Of a stretch of 64,000 nucleotides of DNA, positions 33,001 through 45,000 are shown one piece after another. The DNA lies in contig CAJNDS010002233.1 in assembly GCA_905221605.1 (NCBI GenBank), positions 120,001-184,000 of the forward strand. Reading direction: 5' to 3'. The notes below the pieces were generated by a model, which was given only the letters and a program-made list of their open reading frames with translations, was not told where the DNA came from and ran no database searches. This DNA is from Symbiodinium natans (taxonomy: Eukaryota; Sar; Dinophyceae; Suessiales; Symbiodiniaceae). Position 1 is the stretch's first letter. Each line of letters opens with the position of its first letter. The position numbers and the translations under genes were made by a program.

Positions 33001-36000
33001 GGAACCTGCTGCTGAAGATGCCAGTAGCCGAGATGCGGCCTTCCGGGGCCTGCCCCCTAAACCCTAAACCCTAAACTCTACGAAAGGCCCTAAGCCCTGA
33101 GCCCTGAGCCCTAAGCCCTAAACCCTAAACCCTAAACCCTAAAGCCTAAAGCCCTAAACCCTAAAGCCCTAAACCCTAAACCCCAACCCCTAAACCTTAG
33201 AGGTCATTGCATCTCAGGGGTGTTTGCTCCACTTGGGCCTTTAGCTGTAAACCTTCAGCCCGTCGTGCTAGCAATTCTATACCAAAAAGGCCGTCGAGAA
33301 GGGACCCTAATGCAGAACAAAACTAAACCCTGAACCCTAAACCCTAAACCCTAAGCCCTAAGCCTAAACCCCAAACCCCAAACCCCAAATCCTAAACCCC
33401 AAAAGTAAACAAGGCAGATGCACCTGGCCGCGATGCGCGAGCTTGTGGCCGCCACCACCCAGCAGATCGCCGAGAGGGAGGCGGTGGCTTGACCGTCGGC
33501 TTGTTGGGTTTTTCAGGGGGCCTTGTTTAAGGTAGCCCTAAACCCGAAACCCGAAACCCTAAACCCTAAACCCTAAACCCTAAACCCTAGGTTTTTTGGG
33601 TTATGCTCTGGGGCTTGTAAGGCTTTGGGTTTTGTAGGGCGCTGAGCTTTTTAGGCTTTAGGGCTTTGAGGGTCGGGCTTCAGGGCATTCAGGTTAGCGA
33701 GGTTTGGTGTCTCAGGGCTTTTTGGGGCTTTTGGGTTTGGACCAGTTTGGGTGTCTCAGGGTTTTTTGGGTTTGGACCAATTTGGAAGAGCTGCTCATAC
33801 GCTCACTATTGCTGATTTGTAGATCATAGAGAGGCAGTTCAGGGGATAGCTGAAAGGTATACCCGGTATAGAACCCGGTTCAGAATCTAAGTAGAGGATT
33901 TGCCCTAGTTATAGCCTTCATTTAGGGTTGGTTAAACATAACATGACAGCGCTTGACACGTAACCTTGGAGCCTAGAAACCCTAAGGTTCGCGACTTGTG
34001 TGTGTGTGTGTGTCTAAAAGGCCTGTTCGGCCTGGTGAAAGCCCCTGCACAGTAAGCGCTCAAGCCTAAACCCTGAAACCCTGAAACCCTAAACCCTAAA
34101 CCCTAAACCCTAAACCCTAAACCCTAAACCCTAAACCCTAAACCCTAAACCCTAAACCCTAAACCCTAAACCCTAAACTTCCCGTAGTTTCTTAAGGGTA
34201 TTGATTGGATTTGAGACGCCGTGACCCTGTCTTGTCACCCCCAGGGTTGCGGGACGGTTTAGGGTTCAGGGTTTAGGGTTCAGGGTTCAGGGTTTGGAGT
34301 CTAGGGTTTAGGGTTTAGGGTTTATTAGGGTTTAAAGTTCCAGGGTTTAAACTGTCACCCTCCTAACTTTTTTTGGGAGTCGGCTTCATGGCTTATAAAA
34401 CTTGACTCAGGCTTGGCATTCCAGTGCCCAATCCCCAAACCCCAAGCCCCTTTTTGGGGGGTTTACGAAGATAGGGGACCCCTAAAATAGACCCCCAAAT
34501 AGTAGGATTCCCTTATACTAAGACCCCAATACGGCACCCCCCCCCCCCCCCCCCCCAATATCGGAAACCCATGTTTCTTGTACCCCCAAAGGGACACCCA
34601 ATATTTACGCTAACCAATATTATAAAGCAACCTTTTCTACACTCACCAAGAACAGTAATATAAACCCTAGTTCAGAAACCTTCCTGGTTTAGGGTTTAGG
34701 GTGGGTTTAGGGTTTAGGGTTTAGGGTTTAGGGTTTAGGGTTTAGGGTTTAGGGTTTAGGGTTTAGGGTTTACCCCAAACCCCCAAACCCTCCAAACGAC
34801 AAACTCTCTGACCGAGGAGCTGGAGCAAGAGATGGACGCTTGGCTTTAGCCTGGTGTAGGGTTTAGGGTTTAGGGTTTAGGGTTTAGGGTTTAGGGTTTA
34901 GGGTTTAGGGTTTAGGGTTTGGGGTCCACGGATGGGGTTTGGGTTGGGGTTTCGGGCTTTATGGTTTACTTTGGCCCGGGAGCATCGGGAAGCATAGGAG
35001 GGGTCCACATAATCCCTAATTAAGCCCTAAGCCCTAAGCCCCCTAAATCTCCTAAACCCTCAACCCTCATCCCTAAACCGCAAACCCCAAACCCTAAACC
35101 CTAAATCCTAAACCCTAAACCCCAAACCCCAAACCCCAAACCCTAAACCCTAAACCCCAAACCCCAAACCCTAAACCCTAAACCCCAAACCCTAAACCCT
35201 GAACCCTGAACCCTAAACCCCAAACCCTAAACCCTAAACCCTAAACCCCAAACCCTAAACCCCAAACCCTAAACCCTAAACCCTAAACCCTAAACCCTTG
35301 AAAAAAAAGGACGTGGTGCTGGGGCGTGGCCTGCCCAAGCTCTTGGCAGCGCTGAAAGCGGAGGCCGTGCTTCGGAGTTTCGGGATCTGGGGTTTAGGGT
35401 TTAGGGTTTAGGGTTTGGGGTTTAGGGTTTAGGGTTTAGGGTTTGGGTTTAGGGTTTGGGGTTTAGGGTTTGAGGTTTTGGGTTTAGGGTTTGGGGTTTC
35501 GGGTTCAGGGCTGTGTGCCTGGGGGTTGAGGGTCGATTCGGGCCTCGGGTTCTGTGGGTTTAATGCTGCGTGGTTCGGTGTTGGAAGCCCGAGTCTCCCA
35601 AACCCTACGCCCCAAACCCCAACCCCGAAACCCTAAACCCTAAACCCTGAACCCTACTCAGAGCTCACATGTCTAGGGTCCAAAATCCAGCGCATGAAGC
35701 CCAACAGAAACTCCCGCAAAGTACCAAAACTTTGTTAGTTCGGGCTTAGGGTTCAGGCTCAAGTTGAGGCTGGGACAGATTTCCATGATGTTAATGTTCT
35801 GTCCTGTCAAAGGTTAAAGAAGAGAACCGCCATGGGCCCTTATATTCCTACATGTATCACATACCTGCTAGAATGGGCTTCTGTTAGAAATTTGCAGCAG
35901 TATTTGCTTTACTTGTAGCTACCCCACCCTGCCCCCAAATAACAAACCAAATCTGGGCATATTTCCATATTTCCAGCGTGCTCATATTCAAAGCTCCCCC

Positions 36001-39000
36001 CCAAATTCTGCTTAAGTTCTTGTTACTTCTAGAGTCTTGAGGGTCTTGGGTGGAGGTGAGGTGGGTGAACCCTAAGCCCTTAACCCTAAACCTAAAAGCC
36101 TGAACCCTGTTCAAGGTTTTAAACCTTGCCAGGACTGGGGCCTGCCATGCTAACCGTGCGCAGCGTTTTTGTTCACTGGTAGTCCAGTGGTACCCTTTAC
36201 CCTTGTTTTGGTTCTGGGTTCCCTTCTAAAGGAACGAACCAAAACATGGTTACTGGGCTACTAATTTAAGTCGCACGCACACACACACACACAGACGAAA
36301 TCTTGGTGGCGGTGGTGATTTTGAGCCCAGACTTCGCAATCATGCGTTTGTGCGAAAGCCCACATGTTCCACGTTTTCGTCGGCCCAATACCCCTTCATT
36401 AAGGAAAATACCTGAAATCATGATAAGGGTCCCTTTATAAAATAAGGTAATGTTCCTTACCTGAGGGGTATTCGGCTCTTGGGTGTATTGCTTCTGGGGT
36501 TTCGTATGTACCATGACAGCGCTGGATAAGAAACGCCCTTTTGACGAGGGTAACATCCAGCCCCTCAATTTCTTAACTAACTTTCCGATGTCTGAACTTG
36601 CCAGGGAGTCATCTCCAAGTACCCCACCCCGGCAGAAGATGCCAGCCGGGCTGCGCGTCTGCAGCTGGCACTCTTGCGGTCGTGACGAGGAAAAGAAGCG
36701 ACGCTTTGTGGGTTTTTAGGGTTTAGGGTTTGGGGTTTAGGGTGGCGGGTTTAGGGTTTAGGGTGTAGGGTTTAGGGTTAGGGCCTACGCAGGTGTTGGG
36801 TTCATGGTTTCCTAGACGGACTCGTCGAACCGTATAAAGATTGAGGGGTTTGGTTTCGTGCCAGGATGGGCAATGAGGCCCTATAAATTCTAAACCCTAA
36901 ACCCTAAACCCTAAATCCTAAACCCTAAACCCTAAACCCTTTTTGAAGGGTTATCGGGTCTACTCGCCCATCCTGGGTTTGGTTTCGCGTGTAGGCGTCC
37001 CTGGCTGCCTGCGCGCATTACTGCCGAAATAAGGCGTGATGAAGGGCGAGTTGGGTTGTTTTGTTTCATTGTTGTTTCTTATTTTTTTTCTGGGGCGGGG
37101 GGGGGTTAGGGTTTAGGGTTTAGGGTTTGGGGTTTGGGGTTTAGGGTTTAGGGTTTAGGGTTCGGGTGGGAGAGGATCGCGTGTTTTGGGGACCAGATGA
37201 GCCCGAAAAGGGTCAAGGGTTTGCGGTCTAAACCGCTCAAAAACCAATGCTTTTAGGGTTTTGGGCTTGGGGCTGCCTGACTAAACTAAACTTTGTCATA
37301 GTGGGGTAACATTTTGCATTTTTAAGGGTACTTAAACTCAATAAGGAATAAAATTTTAAAATTTTATTACTATCCCAACTATGAACCAGTAAACCCTAAA
37401 CTCTAAACCCGAAACCTGTTGAAGAGGGCGGGGAGGGGGACGGGGGGGCAACGAGTTGCGCTTGCTGCGGGGACCCGGGTCTCTCGCAAGTTGGACATTC
37501 GTGAGTTCTTTGAAAGTTCATGGGCGCAGTAGCACCCTTTAGCCCATTTCGGATTTTGATTTCTTTCATAAGAGTAGTCATCAGAGTAGCTAACACCCAA
37601 AAAGGGTACCCTTATTGCAATGTGGTGGTTGTGCTACCTGCCGCACCTTCAAGTAAGTTAAGAAGTTAAGTTAGCATATGTTGTCACTTATTCAGTCACT
37701 TGTAACTCTTGTTAAACTTCCCATAAGCCTACCTTGGTAGCCCAGTGGTACCCTTTACCCTTTTCTAGGTTCTGGGTTCTCTTATAAAGAGGAACCGAGC
37801 CAAAAAAAGGGTACCCTTATTATAGGATGCTTACTGGGCTACCAAGCTACAAGCAGCTGCCCGAATGGCTTCCCTTGCAGAGCTGCGCGAGCTTCATGGA
37901 TTCGGCTGGTACAGTCGCGGGCACCAGCTTCAAGCGTCCATACGAAGGGTCTAACCCGAAACCCTAAACCCTAAACCCTAAACCCGAAACCCTAAAACCT
38001 ACACTGGACTTTTTGGGAGGCTGAGTCTATGCCCCAAATGCCCCAAGGCCGACTGTTTCTAGGACCCAGTGGCAGAGTAGGCCCTGATTTGCTTTCTTTA
38101 AGGGTCTGGTCTGGGTTCCCTTATATCATGGGTTCCCCTACTACCCCCTCTATACTACCCCCCCTAGGTTCCTCCCTTAAATAACGCTAATTAGGCTGGG
38201 GGTAGTAGGGGGAACCCATGATTATCAGCCCCTTTAAGCCAAAAAGGGCACCCCTTTTCTTCCTGGGGGTCACTCCTGGGTCGGCCACCGCCCCCTGAAG
38301 GTACCGAGATCGAAGACCGACGGATCCGTTCTTCTACCCAACGACGGCCGGGAGTCCCAAATCCGAATCGTTCAACCTCCATCCCCAAAGCCCTTAAAAT
38401 CCCAATGCTTATATGAGGTTGACATCATCTCACGCTCGGAGTGTGTTAGCGGGTTGGGGGAAGGTGGGGGGAAACCCTAAAACCCTAAACCCCCTAAACC
38501 CCCCAAACCCCCCAAACCCCCTAAACCCCCTAAACCCCCTAAAAACCCTAAACTACAACACTTGATCTTTATTCGGCCAGCAGCCCACAAGTTGCTGGCG
38601 AGCTTTGTTTCTGGTCTAAACCCTAAACTCTAAACCCTAAACCCTAAATCCTAAACCCTAAACCCCTGGTCTGGGTTTTGGCTGGGAAGCCCAGTAGTGC
38701 ACTACTGAGAGTACACACTAGTCAGGAGTTGTGCTGAATTCGGATACCTTCTGGGAGGGCAGCCTCCTCAAGAACTCTAGAACTGAGACCTAAACCCTAA
38801 ACCCTAAACCCTACACCCTAAACCCTAAACCCTAGGTGAATCCGCTGACCCCTCTGGGGCTGAACCTCATCGAGGAGACGACTCCGCCCCAGAGGAAGGC
38901 CGCACGCTTTGGAGTCCTCAACCCATAACCCTCAACCTCAAAGCCCTTTCAGGGTTTAGGGTTTAGGTTTAGGGTTTAGGGTTTAGGGTTTAGGGTTTAG

Positions 39001-42000
39001 GGTTTAGGGTTTAGGGTTTAGGGTTAAACCCTAAACCCTGAACCCTAATTCCTGGGCACGAGGGCTTAGGGGTTTGGCGTTTGTGGGGATTAAGAGCTTC
39101 AAGGGTAATTTGGGACCTTAAGGGTAGTTTAGGAAGTCTAGGAAGTTCAGGAGCAAGAAAGACCCATACACAAACCTAAGCAAAGCAAAGCAGAGACGGT
39201 TCCCTTACTTTTCTGGGTTCAGGGTTTAGGGTTTAGGATTCAGGGTTCAGGGTTTAGGGTTTATGGTTTAGGGTTGACCTCAACAAGAAGCAGACGCCAA
39301 GCGCAAACGAGCTGGTGGCGGAGGAGGTGAACCCGGGGGAGCCGGCGAGTGCGAGAACCGCGCACCGCACACATATCATGGCCCGAAAGTGCCACTTCAG
39401 AAGGTCACCTCCGCTGCTTGGACAATCCTAAACCATCCTAAACCCTAAGCCCTACACCCGAATTAAACCCTGAACCCTAAACCCTGCACCCTAAACCCTA
39501 CACCCTAAACCCTAAGCCCCACACCCCAAACCCTGAAATCCTTGGAGTTGAGCTGTCTGCGTGGCCCTTCGGTTTTGGCCGGCCTAGAGTCTACGGTTTA
39601 GGGTTTAGGGTTTAGGGTTTAGGGTTTAGGGTTTAGGGTTTATGGGAATGTATGGGAATGGCGACACGAAAAATGGAAGAAGAGCACTCTCACACATCTC
39701 CCCCCCACCTCCCCAGTATCCATCTCCTGTCTTTCCGTCTTTGGGGCTCCAGGCTTTAAGGTCTATAACAGGGCGTGTAGGGCAGAGCCATGTTCAGTAA
39801 ATTGGGCATCTAGGGCTTGGGGTTCTAGGGGTTTGTTCCGCGCTTTATACGGGCTTAAGAAGTTCAGGGTTTCGAAGGGGAGAGGCTGGCTCCAAGCAAT
39901 GCTGTGCCCTAAGTGCTGAACCCGTCAGAAGCGACCCTACTGGCATTCCTACTGAGCCCATAATGAAACCCTTAGCCCTCAGTTAAGCCCTAGAAGCTTG
40001 AACCCTGATCAAACCCGAAACCCTGGACCCTAAACCCTAAAGCCTAAAACCCTAAACCCTAAACCCCAAACCCCAAACCCCAAACTCCAAACCCCAAACC
40101 CCAAACCCTAAACCCTAAACCCTTCCTTTGTCTTTGCGGAGGTGCCCTTCGTAGCCTCGCCGCGCAGCGCCGAGGAGTCGGGGGCCCTGGGAAGAAGATG
40201 GGTGTTTAGGGTCTAGGGTCTAGGGTTTAGGGTTTAGGGTTTAGGGTTTAGGGTTTACGGTTTAGGGTTTAGGGTTTAGGGTTTAGGGTTTAGGGTTTAG
40301 GGTTTAGGGTTTAGGGTTTAGGGTTTAGGGTAACTAAGCTTTAGGGTTCGAAGGGAACCGAACCCTATTCTGGACATAGTGGGTTTAGGGGTGTGCAGGC
40401 TTCCAAAACCAAAGGTCGTTATGCAAAAACAGGGACCCCCAAATAGTAGGATTCCCTTGACTCAGACCCCAAATAAGGCACCCTAATTTCAGAAACCCTC
40501 ATAAGGGACCCGAAATCTGTGCTGTGGGGCTTGTCTTAACGCATAAGGGAACCGAACCCCTGTTTGGGGGTTGAGGATATGACAAAGGGGCATCCCCAAC
40601 CCTAAACTTTAAAACCCCAAACCCTAAACCCTAGCCCTAAACCCTAAGTCCCAAACCCTAAACCCCAAACCCCAAACCCCAAACCCCAAACCCCAGCCCT
40701 AAACCCTAAGCCTTAAATCCCAAACCATCCGAAGTCCGAGGCTTGGCGCGGGTCTGCCGCTGCCCCCTTCAGTTCGCAACTACTCGGAGCCTTCCGAGGA
40801 CCCTCCGCGCGCACCCTAAACCCTAAACCCTAAACCCTAAACCCTAAACCCTAAACCCTAAACCCTAAACCCTAAACCCTAAACCCTAAACCCTAAAGCG
40901 CGTTTGGGGTTGTGGACCCTCAGCTCTCCGCCCTAAACCGGCTGAAGGCTTCAGAGACATGGGGGTTTACGAAAATGAGGGACCAAGAGGGTACCCTAAA
41001 CCCTAAACCCTAAACCCTAAACCCTAAACCCTAAACCCTAAACCCTAAACCCCCGCAGAGCTCCGGGTCGGCGGAGCAGCCTCGGAACGCAACTCGAAGC
41101 TGCACCCTTTGTTTGAAGAGCCCAAACCCGAAACCCGCAACCCTAAACCCTAAGCCCTAAACCCTGAACCCGAAACCCCTAACCCCTAAGCCCCAAGCCC
41201 TGAGCCCTAAACCCTAAGCCCTAAGCCCTCAACCCTAAACTCTAAACCCTAAAACCCTAAACTCTAAACCCTATAAGCCCTAAACCCTAAGCTAGACCCT
41301 AAACCCTAAGCGCCAAGCCCTAAACCCTAAACCCTAAACCTAGCCCTAAACCCTAAGCCCTAAACCCCAAACCCTAAGCCCTAAACCCTAAACCCTAGCC
41401 CTAAACCCTAAGCCCTACACCCTAAACCCTCCCAGGATGCCAGCGTCATCCTGCAGCGGCAGAATGACGAGCTGGCCCGGCACATGCAGGCGCGCGTGTG
41501 GGGGGGGGGGGGTTTTCGACTCCTGTGGGTGGGGTTTAGGGTTTAGGCTTTAGTGTTTAGAGTTTAGCGTTTAGGGTTCAGGGTTTAGGTCTAGGGTTGC
41601 CCGCAGGTTCTTCTGGAGGGCCCCCGCGCATTTTTTCTGATGGAGGGTAGAGGTTTTCAGGGCTTCTGGTTGATAGGGTTTAGGGTTACCTGACACTCTC
41701 GTTACATACACTTTTACAGGTTAGACCTATTAAATTCTGGGGTATACCCTGAACCCTAAACCCTAAACCCTAAACCCTAAACCCTAAACCCTAAACCCTA
41801 ATATACTTGACAACAACAGTAGGTAAGTAGAGCCCTAGGTATAGTCTTGTACCCAAAGTCTTTGCCAGGTTGAGATCCGAGGGCCACCGACTTGGGGGTT
41901 AGGGTTTAGGGTTTTGGGGTTAGGGTTTGGGGTTTAGGGTTTGGGGTTTGGGGTTTAGGGTTTAGGGTTTAGGGTTTAGGGTCACATCTTCCACCCTTGC

Positions 42001-45000
42001 CGGGGCGAATGTGTATTCAGAGCAGCAGAGTCAGCCTCAGAGTGCATTTGGCCAATGGAATCCTGCACGTCGTGGCTTTCCTGTGGCTTGTTCTGCTCTG
42101 ACCCTAAACCCGACAAACCCCCAACCCCAAACCCCTCAACCCGTGGTTTGGGGGTAGCGGGGAACCACACGCTTTCGAAAGGAGACCAGCCCTCAACCCT
42201 AAAGCGTCTAACATTTTGGGGTTGTGGTTTTCCTCCCCTAGAACCCAGCCAGAATGAAAGCCCTCATCACACAAACTGTTTCCCCAACGCCGCAAACCTG
42301 AAAGCTCTAGGTGAGCCCTGGCGAGGCGTACAACCCGAAATCCCCATGCCCCGCAGCGCCGCACCCCAAAGCTCCGGAACAGGCAACTGGAGGCCGTAGG
42401 CCCCTGCAGCCCACATGCTTGTAGGGTTCATGGTTTAGGGTTAGGGGCTAACCCCTAAACCCTAAGCCCTAAACCCTAGACCCTAGCCCTAAACCCTAAA
42501 CGCCCCTCGAGCCCCGACACTTCCACGTCGCATCGCGTCGGGAGGATCTGGAGCGTGCGAAGAGCTTGGCGGCAATGACCTCCGCTCAGGCGCGCTTGGT
42601 GGGCTGCGGTAGTACTGTGCAACTCGAGGGTAACCACCCTAACCACCCTAGCCACCCTAACCACCCTAACCACCCCAAACTATACCCGAAACCCTCAGCC
42701 GAGCCCCAAACCCAAACAACTCTAACACCCTAACACCCTAAAACACCAAAAGCCGAAAGCTCTAAAGCCCAAACACCCTAAACCCTAAACCCTAAACCCT
42801 AAACCCTAAACCCTAAACCCTAAACCCTAAACCCTAAACCGCCCCAGCACCCCAAAAAGCCCGAAGCTAGGCCCTCCAGAAGATCCGGCAGCGCCAGGCC
42901 GGGGACTCATCGGTTGTTGAGGGATTCGGGTTTAGGATTTAGGGTTTAGGGTGGTTTAGGGTTTAGGGTGATTTAGGGTTTAGGGTGATTATGGGGTTTA
43001 GGGTGGCTTAGGGTGGTTTAGGGTGGTTTAGGGTGACTTAGGGTGGCCTAGGGTGGTTTAGGGTGACTTAGGGTGGTTTAGGGTGGTTTAGGGTGACTTA
43101 GGGTGGCCTAGGGTGGTTTTGGTTGGTTTAGGGTGGCTTAGGGTGATTAGGGTGGCTTAGGGTGGCTTAGGGTGGCTTAGGGTGGTTTGGGGTGGTTAGG
43201 CTGGTTAGGGTGGCTAGGGCTTGGACCTCATGGCAGCTAGCAGTAGTAGCTGCAGTCTGAAGATGCGAATCTAAAGCCCGAAGCCCCTTGACAGCGACCC
43301 GAATGGCGATGTTGAAACCCTTAAACCTGAAACCCGAAACCCTAAACCCTAAACCCCAAACCCTAAACCCTGAACCCTGAACCCTGAACCCTGAACCCTG
43401 AACCCTAAACCCTAAACCCTAAACCCGAAACCCTAAACCCTAAACCCTACTCTACCCTACCTTGGCATTCTGGGAGCCCGTGGACGTGCACAGGAGCAGC
43501 TGAGGAGAGAGCAGCAGCAGTCCATGCAGCGGGCGAAGGACAGAGCGCTTAGGGTTTAGGGTTTAGGGTTTGGGGTTTAGGGTTTAGGGCTTGGGGTTTA
43601 AGGTTTAGGGTTCGGGGTTTAGGGTTTGGGGTTTGGGGTTTGGGGGAATCAAGGGATGAAGACTCGTCCCCCTCAAGTTGTACCCTTACACAGGTCCCCT
43701 TATTCCACTCCTATAGTCATTCCTTTTGTACTACCTTACGGATCCTTGAACAGCTTCCCGAAAAGCTCAAGTCTACAACCTTCAGGGCCCAAGGTACAAA
43801 CCCCCTAGACGGAAGTGGGCAGGCGGCAAGTAGCACTCAACAAGGTCATGGCATAGGTTGCCTTAACTTCTGCCTCCGCTTCTGGTTACCTAGCTTCAGC
43901 AAAGGGTGCGGCTTGAAGACTCATTCACACCCAGGCGTTAAGTAATCATCTGGCCAGATCCCCCACCCCCTGTGAAACCCAGCAACCCAGCCCAATGTGC
44001 AAACTCTGCGACAAGGGGGAACGGAACCCGAAACCTGAACCCGAACCGCCTTCGGTTTTGGGGGGCTTCGGGTTTAAGAGGTTTAGGGGAGGGCGTGGGA
44101 GTGGGGGGGGGAGGAAGTATTCAGGGGCTTCAAGGGTACACAAAAACCCTGAGCCCTAAAACCCAAACCCTGAACCTCTCCCCAAACCCTAAACCCTAAA
44201 CCCTAAACCCCAAACCCCCCTAAACCGCTATAATCCTCAAACCCCTAAACTTTTTGGAAGACCCGCAGAGACTTCAGATAAGCTCTCACTGAAACCCAAG
44301 TGGAGGAGATCCAAGCAGACTTTCCGTCCATGATGCAAGGCCAACCCTAAACCCCAAACCCCAAACCCCAAACCCTAAACCCTAAACCCTAAACCCTAAA
44401 CCCTAAACCCTAAACCCTAAACGCTAAACCCTAAACCCTAAACCCTAAACCCTAAACCCTAAACCCTAAACCCTAAACCCTAAACCCTAGCCCTAAACCC
44501 TAAACCCAAACTGCATCTGGGGCTTGGAGGTTTGAGGGTCTAGGGCCTTAGGGTAGGTGGGGCTCCGGGCCCCAACCCTAAACCCTAAGCCCTAAACCCT
44601 AAACCCTAAACCCTAAAACTTACTGGATGTTCTCCGGGTCCTCCAAGGCATGTTCACCCTTATACAACCAGTCCTAGTTAGAGATTATAATGCGGGGGGG
44701 GGGGGGGGATCAGGGTTTAGGGTTTAGGGTTAGGGCTTAGATCATCACAAGTGGTATACATCAAGTGTGGGAACTTAGCAAGCAGGAAGAAGTAGGGTCC
44801 GAAGCACCAGTAGTTGGGTTCTGCTAAGTGCAACCTGAATTCTAAGCCTGAATCCCAAACCCTCATCTACAAGCCTGAAACCCTAAGCCCTAAACCCGAA
44901 GCCCTAAACCCTGAACCCTAAACCCTAAACCTTAAACCCTGAACCCTAAACCCTAAACCCTGAACCCTCAGCCCCTGGTTTGTCCCTCCCCCCCCCTCCG

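Noticed and set aside
35884-36568. Minus-strand frames near 36 kb
   Set aside because: They run through a (CA)n repeat and elements of families 5 and 9, with no motif or exon-like flanks.
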